This document shows positions 43,200 to 52,238 of a DNA stretch of 64,000 nucleotides, piece by piece (the first letter of the stretch is position 1; each line of letters opens with the position of its first letter). The notes below the pieces were generated by a model, which was not told the DNA's origin, did not search any database, and saw only the letters and a list, made by a program, of their open reading frames with translations. The translations under genes were made by a program, and so were the position numbers. The stretch is from NCBI RefSeq assembly GCF_004745825.1, contig NZ_SRLA01000002.1:372001-436000 (forward strand), written 5' to 3'. The DNA is from Hymenobacter fodinae (GTDB taxonomy: Bacteria > Bacteroidota > Bacteroidia > Cytophagales > Hymenobacteraceae).

Positions 43200-44639
43200 C
43201 TAGGCCACGCTTACTTTCACCATGTTGGTTTTGCCCTTTTCATTGATGGGCATGGAAGCGGTGTTGATGAATACGTCGCCCTTTTGCAAGTGTCCGGAAG
43301 CCGTGAGAGCATACTTGATGTCCGAAACGGTGCCGTCGGTGCTGATCATGCGGTCGTAGTAGAAGCCGCGCACACCCCAAATTAGGCTCAGCGTGGTCAG
43401 CAGAGAGCGGTTGTCGGTAAAGATGAAGATGTTCGCTTTGGGCCGATACTTGGCAATTTGGAAGGCCGTATAGCCGCGGTGCGTCATGCCGGTAATAGCT
43501 TTGGCGCCGGTGTTCTTGGCCAAGTGGCAAGCCGCCGACAGCACGCTGTCTACCATAAACGTCGGCGACTCAGGCGTAATAGGGAACCAGTGATTGTACA
43601 AGCTTGGCATCCGGGTCTCCACGCTCATAATAGTGCCCACCATCGAGCGGATAACCTCTGCGGGGTAAGCACCCACGGCAGTTTCAGCGGACAGCATTAC
43701 GGCGTCGGCTCCGTCGATTACGGCGTTGGCCACGTCGCTGGTTTCGGCGCGGGTGGGGCGGGGGGCCGTAATCATGCTCTCCATCATCTGAGTAGCTACG
43801 ATAACGGGCTTACCGGCCTTGTTGCACTTCTCCACAATCATCTTCTGCGCCATTGGCACCTCTTCCATCTTCACCTCCACGCCCAAGTCGCCGCGGGCCA
43901 CCATTACGGCATCGGTGAGGGCAATGATTTCGTCGAGGTTCTTGAGACCTTCCGGCGTTTCAATCTTGGCAATTACCTTGGCCGATTTGCCGCTCTCGGC
44001 AATCAGGCTCTTGATGAAGCGAATGTCTTCGCCGCGGCGAGCAAACGAAAGAGCAATCCAATCTACGTCGTTCTCCAGGCCAAACTTCAGGTCTTCGATG
44101 TCCTTATCGGTCATGGAAGGGGCCGATACTTCCGAGTCGGGGAGGTTGATGCCTTTGCGGGGCTTTACGGTGCCACCGTAAATAACTTCCACGTCTACTT
44201 CCTTGTCGCGGTCGGTAGCCAGTACGCGCAGCTCAATCTTGCCGTCGTCGATCAGAATCATGTCGCCGGGCTTCACGTCGCGGGCTAGGCCTAGGTAGAT
44301 AGTGCTCAGGCGCGTAGCCGTGCTGATTTCCTTTTCGCCACACACCAACTTAATTCGGTCGCCGGGCTTGATTTCCACAGCACCACCCTCTACTTCGCCC
44401 AACCGGATCTTAGGGCCCTGCAGGTCTTGGAGCAGGCCTACGTGGGTGCGCATGTCCTTATTGAGGCGACGCACCGTGTTGATTACCGACAGGTGGTCTT
44501 CGTGGCTGCCGTGGGAGAAGTTCAGACGAAACACATCCACGCCTTCGCGGATGAGCATGCCCAGCTTTTCATAGGTATTGGAAGCGGGGCCAACGGTGGC
44601 CACAATTTTGGTCTTATTAAAATGCGGGCGAGGTTCCAT
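43200..44639 (-). CDS. pyk: Pyruvate kinase
   Basis: The 479-residue enzyme makes pyruvate and ATP from PEP. Motifs seen are KIVATVGPASNTYEKL, FRLNFSHGSHEDH, the K+/Mg2+ site KIETPEGLKNLDEI, MVARGDLGVE and TRAETSDVANAVIDGADAVM. The C-terminal allosteric domain is complete. The gene ends in GTGGCCTAG, so the recurrent motif provides Val-Ala-stop. The 5' leader carries a long inverted repeat (44704-44779). Confidence 0.98.
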   Translation of the reverse strand: MEPRPHFNKTKIVATVGPASNTYEKLGMLIREGVDVFRLNFSHGSHEDHLSVINTVRRLNKDMRTHVGLLQDLQGPKIRLGEVEGGAVEIKPGDRIKLVCGEKEISTATRLSTIYLGLARDVKPGDMILIDDGKIELRVLATDRDKEVDVEVIYGGTVKPRKGINLPDSEVSAPSMTDKDIEDLKFGLENDVDWIALSFARRGEDIRFIKSLIAESGKSAKVIAKIETPEGLKNLDEIIALTDAVMVARGDLGVEVKMEEVPMAQKMIVEKCNKAGKPVIVATQMMESMITAPRPTRAETSDVANAVIDGADAVMLSAETAVGAYPAEVIRSMVGTIMSVETRMPSLYNHWFPITPESPTFMVDSVLSAACHLAKNTGAKAITGMTHRGYTAFQIAKYRPKANIFIFTDNRSLLTTLSLIWGVRGFYYDRMISTDGTVSDIKYALTASGHLQKGDVFINTASMPINEKGKTNMVKVSVA

Positions 44640-44703
44640 GCAGTAAGGTATGGCTGGTTGAAAAAGTTGAGGTATCGGTTCCGAAGCGGGCAGCCGCGCA
44701 GCA

Positions 44704-44779
44704 AAGGACCTTCTTACGTGAGCACCCGACGCAGAATCAAGAGCTCTGTTGCAGGTGTGGCAGACGTAAGAAGGTCCTT
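44704..44779. repeat. 16-bp inverted repeat upstream of pyk
   Basis: AAGGACCTTCTTACGT at 44704 and its exact reverse complement ending at 44779 are 44 bases apart, with further CACC / GGTG pairing inside. It has no T-run on the minus strand. It is either a leader structure of pyk or an old repeat element. Confidence 0.65.
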
Positions 44780-44817
44780 CGCGGTGTGCGCTAGGTCAGA
44801 AATGACGCAATGGAAGC

Positions 44818-45246
44818 TCAAAAGAGCAGATTTTCTTTGAATTTTAGGTCATTCGGGTCCAACTGACTTACCAGTTGCACCTCTGGCAGAGCCGTTAGGC
44901 AGGAGAGCAGGGCTTCAGCCGCCAGCGCCCCCGTCCCATTGCTCACCTGCAGCAGATAATCGTACTCTTTTATGTCGGGGGCCAAGAATGGCTTTTTCAG
45001 GGGAGAGGGATCAACGGAGCGGTTGCGTAGCAAGCGTAACGTAAAGTGCTCCGTGGCATGCAGGTAGTTGCTGATAACGAGGCGTCCACGCGTGAGCAGG
45101 TCGTAAATCAGGTCTTGCTGTTTCACCAAACGTAGGTGCAGCAGGCGGTTGAGCGTCCAGGCTAGGGTGTGCTCCCGCGAAGACGAAACGAGCCCGAACA
45201 AGTCGAAGTCGCAGTCATATTCTACGTCTAGCGTCAGGGTTTTCAT
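44818..45246 (-). CDS. IPExxxVDY family protein
   Basis: A 142-residue soluble protein of the Bacteroidota-specific IPExxxVDY type, recognised from its length, the opening MKTLTLDVEYDCDFDLFGLV with TLAWTLNRLLHLRL, and its position between pyk and acpP-fabF-rnc, which is common in this phylum. The name motif itself is not clear here. Function is unknown. It is divergent from acpP and reads toward pyk. A TAAATTTG box on the minus strand at 45272-45279 could be its -7 element. Confidence 0.75.
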   Translation of the reverse strand: MKTLTLDVEYDCDFDLFGLVSSSREHTLAWTLNRLLHLRLVKQQDLIYDLLTRGRLVISNYLHATEHFTLRLLRNRSVDPSPLKKPFLAPDIKEYDYLLQVSNGTGALAAEALLSCLTALPEVQLVSQLDPNDLKFKENLLF

Positions 45247-45347
45247 AGGGTGTGATAGGGGGCGGAGAAGGCAAATTTAAGCAGCCGAGCGGCCCTGTGG
45301 AACCTCCACGGTCATAATCTTGTACCCGGAAGATTAGGGGGGCGAAG

Positions 45348-45379
45348 TTTGACAATGTTAGGGAAGATGGTGTTATTTG
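45348..45379 (+). promoter_or_regulatory. Probable acpP promoter (imperfect -7)
   Basis: TTTG at 45348-45351 and GTTATTTG at 45372-45379, 20 bases apart. The TTTG halves and the spacing fit the Bacteroidota consensus, but the TA of the -7 box is not conserved in register. Confidence 0.4.
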
Positions 45380-45408
45380 TGCCGAGTTTTCCTTAAACCC
45401 CCACGGAA

Positions 45409-45645
45409 ATGTCTGAAATTGCAGAAAAAGTAAAAGCCATCATCATCGATAAACTCGGCGTAGAAGCTTCTGAAGTAACCCCCGAAGCTAGCTTCACCAA
45501 CGACCTGGGTGCTGACTCGCTGGACACCGTTGAACTGATCATGGAGTTCGAAAAAGAATTCAACGTGTCTATCCCCGACGACCAGGCCGAGAACATCGGT
45601 ACCGTGGGCCAAGCCATCAGCTACCTCGAAGAGCACGCCAAGTAG
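45409..45645 (+). CDS. acpP: Acyl carrier protein
   Basis: The 78-residue acidic carrier of fatty-acid intermediates. It has the phosphopantetheine-attachment motif [11 protein letters not shown] (Ser of DSL) and starts [17 protein letters not shown]. It is first in the acpP-fabF-rnc cluster. A GC-rich hairpin with a T-rich tail lies between it and fabF and probably keeps ACP levels high relative to the downstream genes. Confidence 0.98.
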   Translation: MSEIAEKVKAIIIDKLGVEASEVTPEASFTNDLGADSLDTVELIMEFEKEFNVSIPDDQAENIGTVGQAISYLEEHAK

Positions 45646-45679
45646 TCTAAGGCAAGCTCTTTACCCTTTTGAGTGCTTA

Positions 45680-45707
45680 CCGGCCGGCTCGCCGCCGGCC
45701 GTTTTGC
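45680..45707 (+). terminator. Partial terminator between acpP and fabF
   Basis: CGGCCGGC / GCCGGCCG stem with a 4-base loop followed by TTTTGCTTT. It is likely leaky, because fabF has no clear promoter of its own. Confidence 0.6.
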
Positions 45708-45747
45708 TTTCTTACCATTCCTTTCTTTCGCTTCTCTGAGCCAGCCT

Positions 45748-46995
45748 ATGTCTCTTCGGAGAGTTGTCGTGACCGGCCTGGGTGCTATTACCCCGCTCGG
45801 CAAAACCGCCCCCGCCTATTGGGAGGGCTTGAAGGCCGGCGTTAGTGGCGCCGCGCCCATCACCCGTTTCGATGCCACCAAGTTCAAGACTCGCTTTGCG
45901 TGTGAAGTGAAGGATTACAATCCGGATGACTACTTCGAGCGCAAAGAAGGTCGGAAAATGGACATCTTCACCCAGTTTGGCCTGATTGCCGCCGATGAGG
46001 CCATTCAGGATGCCAACCTAGAGGGAGTGGACAAAGACCGCGTCGGTGTCATCTGGGGCTCCGGTATCGGGGGCCTTACTTCCCTGCAAGCTGAGTGCAT
46101 TGCCTTCGCCAACGGCGACGGTACCCCTCGCTTCAATCCTTTCTTCATTCCGAAGATGATTGCCGACAGCGCGTCGGGCAACATTTCTATCAAGCACAAA
46201 TTCCGCGGTCCGAACTTCGTGACGACCTCGGCTTGCGCGTCTTCCTCTGACTCCATCATCTCTGCTTTCAATTACATTCGCCTGAACATGGCCGATGTAA
46301 TGGTAACCGGCGGTTCCGAAGCAGCTGTCACTGAGTCGGGAGTGGGTGGGTTCAACGCCCTCAAGGCCATGAGTGAGCGCAACGACGCCCCCGAGCTGGC
46401 CTCGCGCCCCTACGACAAGGAGCGGGACGGTTTTGTTCTGGGCGAAGGTGCCGCTTCCCTTGTGTTGGAAGAGTACGAGCACGCCAAGGCCCGCGGCGCG
46501 AAGATCTACGCCGAACTCATCGGTGGCGGTATGTCGGCTGATGCGTACCACATCACCGCCCCCGACCCCGAGGGCAATGGCGTGGTACTCGTGATGCAGA
46601 ATGCTCTGCGTGACGCTGGTATTTCACCGGCGGACGTCGACTACATCAACACCCACGGTACCAGCACTCCCCTCGGCGACGGGGCGGAGGTGAAGGCCAT
46701 CCAGAAGGTGTTTGGTGAGCATGCCTACGACCTGAACATCAGCTCTACCAAGAGCATGACGGGTCACCTGCTGGGTGGAGCCGGCGCCATTGAGGCAGTG
46801 GCCTGCATCTTAGCTATGCAGCACAACATTGTGCCGCCCACCATCAACCACTTCACCGACGACCCCGAACTGGACCCCAAGCTGAACTTCACGTTCAACA
46901 AGGCCCAGGAGCGCGAGGTGAATGTGGCCATGAGCAACACCTTCGGGTTTGGTGGCCACAATACGTCGGTCATCTTCCGTAAAGTCCGCGACTAA
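45748..46995 (+). CDS. fabF: 3-oxoacyl-[acyl-carrier-protein] synthase II
   Basis: The 415-residue condensing enzyme that elongates fatty acids. The catalytic Cys lies in TTSACASS, with His residues in NTHGTSTPLGD and TKSMTGHLLGGAG, and the C-terminal NTFGFGGHN completes the site. Start at 45748 (MSLRRVVVTGLGA); the frame is open upstream through the attenuator hairpin but has no homologous sequence there. Its stop overlaps the rnc ATG (TAATG). Confidence 0.98.
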   Translation: MSLRRVVVTGLGAITPLGKTAPAYWEGLKAGVSGAAPITRFDATKFKTRFACEVKDYNPDDYFERKEGRKMDIFTQFGLIAADEAIQDANLEGVDKDRVGVIWGSGIGGLTSLQAECIAFANGDGTPRFNPFFIPKMIADSASGNISIKHKFRGPNFVTTSACASSSDSIISAFNYIRLNMADVMVTGGSEAAVTESGVGGFNALKAMSERNDAPELASRPYDKERDGFVLGEGAASLVLEEYEHAKARGAKIYAELIGGGMSADAYHITAPDPEGNGVVLVMQNALRDAGISPADVDYINTHGTSTPLGDGAEVKAIQKVFGEHAYDLNISSTKSMTGHLLGGAGAIEAVACILAMQHNIVPPTINHFTDDPELDPKLNFTFNKAQEREVNVAMSNTFGFGGHNTSVIFRKVRD

Positions 46996-47744
46996 TGCCA
47001 AGGCCCGGTCAGCCCCTTCCGTTGTTCGGCTTCTTTCGCCGGCTGCTGGGCCATGACCGGGCCTTTCGGCAGGCTATAGCCACCGTTACGGGCAGCACGC
47101 CGGATAACATCCGGTTGTATCATCTGGCGTTTACGCACTCCTCCATTATTCGGCAGCAGCCGGAAGTAGGGCGGCATCAGAGTAACGAGCGACTAGAGTT
47201 TCTCGGCGACGCGGTGCTGGGCACGGTGGTAGCCGAGTACCTGTTCCGCAAGTTTCCGTATGAGCAGGAAGGCTTCCTGACGGAGATGCGCAGCCGCATC
47301 GTAAACCGGGAAAGCCTCAATGGTTTGGCCCTGAAGCTAGGACTAGATAAGCTGGTGCAGCTCGACCCCGCCCAAGGCCGCGCAGCCCGCTCACGCTCCG
47401 TAAACGGTAATGCGCTGGAGGCACTGGTAGGAGCCATTTACCTTGACCACGGTTACAAAACGTCGCGCAAGTTTGTACTCAGCCGCCTGATTAAGCCCTT
47501 CGTGGATGTGAAGTCGATGACGACTACCACCACCAACTTCAAGAGCAAGCTGATTGAGTGGGCCCAGCGCAACGGTAAAATCATGCGCTACGACCTCACC
47601 GGCGAGCCCAGGCCAGGAGGCGTAATGGAGTTTTCGGCTACGGTAGTGATTGATGAAAACGCGGTGGCAACGGGCATGGGCCTTTCCAAAAAGCAAGCTG
47701 AGCAGTTAGCCGCTGAGCGCGCGTTGGAGGTGTTAGGCGTCTAG
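46995..47744 (+). CDS. rnc: Ribonuclease III
   Basis: The 249-residue endonuclease for double-stranded RNA processes rRNA precursors. The catalytic domain shows SNERLEFLGDAVLG (signature) and the second acidic site NALEALVGAIYLDHG. A C-terminal dsRNA-binding domain follows (FKSKLIEWAQRNGKIMRYDL, then GLSKKQAEQLAAERAL). Translation is coupled to fabF through TAATG. Confidence 0.97.
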   Translation: MPRPGQPLPLFGFFRRLLGHDRAFRQAIATVTGSTPDNIRLYHLAFTHSSIIRQQPEVGRHQSNERLEFLGDAVLGTVVAEYLFRKFPYEQEGFLTEMRSRIVNRESLNGLALKLGLDKLVQLDPAQGRAARSRSVNGNALEALVGAIYLDHGYKTSRKFVLSRLIKPFVDVKSMTTTTTNFKSKLIEWAQRNGKIMRYDLTGEPRPGGVMEFSATVVIDENAVATGMGLSKKQAEQLAAERALEVLGV

Positions 47745-47768
47745 GCCAGTACCCTCATCAGAAAACAT

Positions 47769-47797
47769 AAGCTCTGGCGTTTGTCAGGGCTTTTTGC
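47769..47797 (+). terminator. Terminator after rnc
   Basis: AAGC-CTG / CAG-GCTT stem with a T5 tail. Confidence 0.6.
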
Positions 47798-47873
47798 GTT
47801 TTAGGAGTGGCCTAGCGGCAACCTGAACCGAGGAAATGGAGTTGTTTTGCAGAACGTACTTCCCTTCCGAACT

Positions 47874-49808
47874 ATGAGAATTGCCGGCGCCGCCATCAAC
47901 CAGATACCTTTCGACTGGACCCATAACCTGCGGACTATCCGCGAAGCCATTGAGCAAGCTAAAGCCTCGGGCGTAGAGCTGCTCTGCCTGCCTGAGCTGT
48001 GCCTCACGGGCTACAACTGCGAAGACTTGTTTTTGAGCGACTGGCTACCGCAGTCGGCGCTGGAACACTTGCAGCAGGTGCGCCCCTGGACTGATGGTAT
48101 CTGCGTGGTAGTAGGCCTGCCGGTGCGCCTAGGCCACCGGACGTATAACACGGCCGCCGTACTGCGCGACGGCCAGATTCTGGGGTTTGCGGCCAAGCAG
48201 TTTCTGGCTAACGACGGGGTGCACTACGAGCCACGCTTCTTCTATCCGTGGCCTGCGGGCGAAACTACCACTGTGCAGTGGGAAGGGGAGGAGTGGACGC
48301 TAGGCGACATGATCTTTGAGCATAAGGGTGTGAAGTTCGGCTTTGAGATTTGCGAAGACGCTTGGCGGCCTGATGATGTGCGGCCGGCGTGCCGGCTTAT
48401 GGGGCGGGTTGATCTGATTGTAAATCCCTCGGCCAGTCACTTTGCCATGAGCAAGACAGACCTGCGGTACAAGCTGGTGCTCAATGCCTCGCGCAACTTC
48501 AACTGCACCTACCTCTACGCCAACCTGCTGGGCAATGAAGCCGGCCGCATCATCTACGACGGCGAGATTCTGGTGGCCCGTAACGGGCACTTGCTGCTGC
48601 GTAACCAGCTCATGAGCTTCAAGGAGGTGGATATGGAGTGCGTAGACGTAGACTTTGCTACCGAGCAAGTGCGCGCCGAGGAAATCCAGCCCCTACCAGC
48701 CCCTAATGAATACCGCGAGCTAAACCAAGCCCTGAGCCTAGGCCTGTTCGATTACCTGCGCAAAGCCCGCAGCCGTGGGTTCGTGCTCAGCCTAAGCGGC
48801 GGCGCCGACTCCGTGATGTGCGCCGTGGCAGTAGCCGAGCTGGTGCGCTTGGGTACTGCCGAACTGGGCACGGCCGAATTCATGCGCCGGGCTGGATGTT
48901 TCACCGCCGAAGACATTGAGCAGCTAGCTGGCCCTGTGGCACCCGTGCCCGACCAAAACGCGCCGGGCCCCAAGGACGCCTCGCACTCCGAGCCCGACCA
49001 AGAGCAGGCCCGAGTAAACCGGGAGCTGACGGGCCGCTTGCTCACCTGCGCCTACCAAGGCACTGTCAATTCCTCCGACGATACCTTCAACTCCGCGAAA
49101 GAGCTGGCTGACTCCATCGGGGCCGTGTTCTACAACTGGACTATCGACGATGAGGTGACGGGCTACGTGGGCAAGATTGAGCACGCCATTGGCCGCGAGC
49201 TAACCTGGAAGACTGACGACCTGACCTTACAAAACATTCAGGCACGGGTGCGCGCCCCCGCCATCTGGATGCTGGCCAACATTCAGAACGCTCTACTGAT
49301 AACTACCTCTAACCGCTCAGAAGCCAGTGTGGGCTACTGCACCATGGACGGAGACACTGCCGGCTCCATTTCGCCCATTGCCGGTGTTGACAAGGCGTTT
49401 GTGAAAGATTGGCTGCGCTGGGCCGAAACAGCGTTGAATTACCCCGCGCTGCGTCACGTGAATGCTCTGCAGCCAACTGCCGAGTTACGTCCTCTGGAAG
49501 ACAAGCAAACTGACGAGCGCGACCTGATGCCGTACCCACTGCTCAACCGCATTGAGCGGCTGGCCTTCTACGACCGCCTTAGCCCACGGCAGGTATTCAA
49601 CGTGCTGAAAGAAGAGGAATCCGCCACCGACCCAGAGCTGCTGAAAACCTACGTAAAGCGCTTCTACAGTCTCTGGAGCCGCAACCAGTGGAAGCGCGAG
49701 CGATTCGCCCCAGCCTTCCACCTCGACGACTATAACGTGGACCCGCGCTCTTGGCTGCGTTTCCCCATTCTTAGCGGCGGCTACACCGAGGAGTTGAATG
49801 GGCTATAG
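47874..49808 (+). CDS. nadE: Glutamine-dependent NAD+ synthetase
   Basis: The 644-residue two-domain enzyme performs the last step of NAD synthesis. The N-terminal nitrilase-type glutaminase has Glu in CLPELCLTGY, Lys in AAKQFLANDG and Cys in FGFEICEDAW. The C-terminal synthetase has the ATP-loop SLSGGADSVMCAVA. Start at 47874 (MRIAGAAINQ); an in-frame upstream codon at 47847 adds 9 atypical residues. A hairpin follows the gene. Confidence 0.97.
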   Translation: MRIAGAAINQIPFDWTHNLRTIREAIEQAKASGVELLCLPELCLTGYNCEDLFLSDWLPQSALEHLQQVRPWTDGICVVVGLPVRLGHRTYNTAAVLRDGQILGFAAKQFLANDGVHYEPRFFYPWPAGETTTVQWEGEEWTLGDMIFEHKGVKFGFEICEDAWRPDDVRPACRLMGRVDLIVNPSASHFAMSKTDLRYKLVLNASRNFNCTYLYANLLGNEAGRIIYDGEILVARNGHLLLRNQLMSFKEVDMECVDVDFATEQVRAEEIQPLPAPNEYRELNQALSLGLFDYLRKARSRGFVLSLSGGADSVMCAVAVAELVRLGTAELGTAEFMRRAGCFTAEDIEQLAGPVAPVPDQNAPGPKDASHSEPDQEQARVNRELTGRLLTCAYQGTVNSSDDTFNSAKELADSIGAVFYNWTIDDEVTGYVGKIEHAIGRELTWKTDDLTLQNIQARVRAPAIWMLANIQNALLITTSNRSEASVGYCTMDGDTAGSISPIAGVDKAFVKDWLRWAETALNYPALRHVNALQPTAELRPLEDKQTDERDLMPYPLLNRIERLAFYDRLSPRQVFNVLKEEESATDPELLKTYVKRFYSLWSRNQWKRERFAPAFHLDDYNVDPRSWLRFPILSGGYTEELNGL

Positions 49809-49833
49809 TTGCTTGCGGGGCGGAGCTAGGCCT

Positions 49834-49887
49834 TAGCGCTGACTAGCAATGTTATTTCTTACAAAATGACGTTGCTAGTCAGTGCTA
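49834..49887 (+). terminator. Hairpin after nadE
   Basis: 16-base arms TAGCGCTGACTAGCAA / TTGCTAGTCAGTGCTA with one mismatch and a 22-base loop. There is no T-run, so its terminator role is uncertain. Confidence 0.45.
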
Positions 49888-49972
49888 TATGAAAAAAGTG
49901 AGAGGACGGGCGCAAGTTTTCCGTGTTAACTTGGCCTAAGCAGATGTAACCTCAGTAGTCGCGGGAAAACGG

Positions 49973-50650
49973 GTGCTGAGCAGGCGTCGTTTCTATCGTT
50001 TAGTTCTCGCTTCATTAGTGTATACTCTTCCGCTGCCTGCTGTTCACAGCGTCCTGCCTCTTGCGCCGGTTGCCCCTGCTTCTGCCGATGCCGAGCTGGT
50101 GGCGCAGTTGCAGCAAGGGAGTGAGGAGGCGTTTCGGACGCTGGTGGAGCGCTACCAAAATCGAATTTACCGCACGGTATTGGCTTTGCTACGCTCACCG
50201 GAAGACGCCGAGGACGTGGCGCAGGAAGTGTTCGTGGAAGTCTACCAGACGATTGGTCGTTTCCGGGGCGAGGCTGCCCTGAGCACGTGGCTGTATCGGT
50301 TGGCTACTTCGCGGGCTCTGAAACACCAGCAGCGGGCCCGGGCGCAGAAACGTTTTGCTTACTTCACTAGCCTGTTGGGCTTCAACAACCAAGTGCTGCA
50401 CGAGCCGCCAGATCATTCGCACCCGCAAGCGCAACTGGAAGGGCAGCAGCAAGTAGAAATACTCCGCGCGCACATTGCCCGCTTACCCGGCCATCAACAG
50501 GTGGCCTTCACGCTGCGCCACGAGCAGGAATTGAGCTACGAGGAAATAGCAGCGGTTCTCCAGACCACGGTGCCGGCCGTAGAGTCCCTGCTGTTTCGCG
50601 CCCGCAAAACCCTTCGCACCCACCTTTCGCTTCCTTTGCACCATGCCTGA
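49973..50650 (+). CDS. ECF-type sigma factor
   Basis: The sigma domains are clear: region 2 (RSPEDAEDVAQEVFVEVYQT, LSTWLYRLATSRALKHQQR) and region 4 (LPGHQQVAFTLRHEQELSYE, then a helix-turn-helix ending LLFRARKTLR). The start is uncertain. GTG at 49973 gives 225 residues with a hydrophobic leader-like start that is unusual for a sigma factor; GTG at 50018 gives 210. Its end overlaps a small membrane-protein gene, a likely anti-sigma partner. Confidence 0.9.
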   Translation: MLSRRRFYRLVLASLVYTLPLPAVHSVLPLAPVAPASADAELVAQLQQGSEEAFRTLVERYQNRIYRTVLALLRSPEDAEDVAQEVFVEVYQTIGRFRGEAALSTWLYRLATSRALKHQQRARAQKRFAYFTSLLGFNNQVLHEPPDHSHPQAQLEGQQQVEILRAHIARLPGHQQVAFTLRHEQELSYEEIAAVLQTTVPAVESLLFRARKTLRTHLSLPLHHA

Positions 50651-50927
50651 TTCAGCCCCGCGCCCCACTGCCGACGAAGAATGGGAAAACCTGCTGCACC
50701 AATGGCGCACGCAGCCAACTGCCCAACCCCGGCCTTTCTTCTACAATAGGGTACGCGCCCGGCTCACCGGCGAGGTAGCAAGAGGGCCTCAGCCGCTACC
50801 CGTGTGGCTACGGTGGCCTAGCTACGCCGTCATGCTGGGCATCATACTACTGCTAAGTGGTGATGGGGCTGTGGAGCGCTCCGTTGAGCCAGCCAACCAC
50901 TACCAAATATATTCTGGTGGTCGGTAG
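50643..50927 (+). CDS. Small membrane protein, possible anti-sigma factor
   Basis: The 94-residue product has a cytosolic N-terminus of about 55 residues (DEEWENLLHQWRTQPTAQPR) and one membrane helix (YAVMLGIILLLSG), then a short outside tail. It overlaps the sigma gene by 8 bases, so translation is coupled. That arrangement is typical of membrane-bound anti-sigma factors. No anti-sigma domain motif is recognisable, so the role is inferred from position. Confidence 0.7.
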   Translation: MPDSAPRPTADEEWENLLHQWRTQPTAQPRPFFYNRVRARLTGEVARGPQPLPVWLRWPSYAVMLGIILLLSGDGAVERSVEPANHYQIYSGGR

Positions 50928-51046
50928 GCCTTATGCTCGTCTGCTGCTAGGCCACCTGCCTGGTTCCGCGCTTGCCTTGCAGTACCACACTAGGCGCAGC
51001 TAAATCTGTTTCCGTACTTTCGAGCCTTATTCTTCCTTTTCTGCTT

Positions 51047-52039
51047 ATGAGCTTTCTGAGCGCCATTCTTTGGAGCCCCGACCCCGATATCGTAAACATC
51101 GGGCCACTGACGTTGCGTTGGTACGGGTTGTTATTTATGTCGGGCTTTGTGGTCGGCACGTTCATCCTGTCGCACGTGTACAAGTCGGAGCGCACGTCGC
51201 CGCGCTGGGTTGATGTCATTACCATTTACGTGCTGCTTGGCACGGTGCTAGGCGCCCGGCTAGGCCACGTGTTTTTCTACGATTGGGCTTCCTACAAAGA
51301 CCAGCCCCTGGAGATTCTGAAGATCTGGCATGGTGGCCTAGCCAGCCACGGCGCTACCATTGGTATCATCTTCGCCGTGTGGCTGTTCAGCCGCAACAAT
51401 AAGTTTGACGTGCTCTGGACCCTCGACCGCATTGTGCTGGTGGTGGCCGTGGGAGGCGCCCTCATCCGGATGGGCAACCTGATGAACTCCGAGATTGTAG
51501 GCCAGCCGACTGATAAGCCCTGGGCCTTTGTCTTCCCGCGCGACGCAGAGCACCTGCAGCCCTACAGCCCCGACCAGCCCGTACCAGCCGGCTCTTACCA
51601 GGTGCAGCGCTTTAAGGATGCCGATGGCAACATCAAAGTAGACGCTCAACCCGTGAGCACCAGCGTTACGCCCGGCAGCGAAATTGCTGTGCCGCGCCAT
51701 CCCACCCAGATCTATGAATCCCTATTCTGCGTGTTCCTATTCGTGCTCCTCTACAGCATGTGGAACCGGACCAAAGAGCGCACACCACGCGGCCAGCTGT
51801 TTGGATTGTTTGTGATTTTGCTATTCTCCTTCCGTTTCCTGGTGGAGTTCCTAAAGGAAGACCAGGTGGCGTTTGAGCGGGGCATGACCCTAAACATGGG
51901 CCAGTGGCTGAGCATTCCGCTGGTATTCATCGGACTCTACGTGTTCTGGCGCGCCGGCAAGAACCCTAACAATCCCTATGGCTACGCTCCGCGTGACCTA
52001 GGCCAGGAGGACGCCAAAGAAGCCATTACAAGCCGCTAG
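51047..52039 (+). CDS. lgt: Prolipoprotein diacylglyceryl transferase
   Basis: The 330-residue inner-membrane enzyme attaches diacylglycerol to the lipobox Cys of prelipoproteins. It has WYGLLFMSGF, HGGLASHGATIG, a GALIRMGNLMNSEIVG signature and RHPTQIYES, with seven or so helices. An insert of about 60 residues after NLMNSEIVGQPTD is longer than in E. coli Lgt. Several lipoproteins in this window would be its substrates. Start at 51047 (MSFLSAILW). Confidence 0.96.
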   Translation: MSFLSAILWSPDPDIVNIGPLTLRWYGLLFMSGFVVGTFILSHVYKSERTSPRWVDVITIYVLLGTVLGARLGHVFFYDWASYKDQPLEILKIWHGGLASHGATIGIIFAVWLFSRNNKFDVLWTLDRIVLVVAVGGALIRMGNLMNSEIVGQPTDKPWAFVFPRDAEHLQPYSPDQPVPAGSYQVQRFKDADGNIKVDAQPVSTSVTPGSEIAVPRHPTQIYESLFCVFLFVLLYSMWNRTKERTPRGQLFGLFVILLFSFRFLVEFLKEDQVAFERGMTLNMGQWLSIPLVFIGLYVFWRAGKNPNNPYGYAPRDLGQEDAKEAITSR

Positions 52040-52070
52040 GCTAGTACCCCCAGAACGACTAAAAGAAACA

Positions 52071-52164
52071 GTCATGCTGAGCGCAGCCGAAGTACCTCTA
52101 CCGGCTTCGTTGAGGTAGCTTATCAACGTCAGCATGTGAGATGTCTCGACAAGCTCGACATGAC
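52071..52164. repeat. Palindromic intergenic repeat, GTCATG...GACATGAC family, copy 3
   Basis: Begins GTCATGCTGAGCGCAGCCG and ends GACAAGCTCGACATGAC, with an inner CTACC / GAGGTAG-type pairing. The ends match the copies at 8173-8224 and 10786-10880. It lies between lgt and fbaA. Confidence 0.8.
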
Positions 52165-52181
52165 GTTCTTTTAATAAACGC

Positions 52182-52217
52182 AAAAGGCCCCGCTCTCAGA
52201 TGAGAGCGGGGCCTTTT
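52182..52217. terminator. Terminator between lgt and fbaA
   Basis: A 16-bp perfect stem AAAAGGCCCCGCTCTC / GAGAGCGGGGCCTTTT with an AGAT loop. It serves two convergent genes. Confidence 0.9.
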
Positions 52218-52238
52218 GTGCACTAGAAGCTAGGCCAC

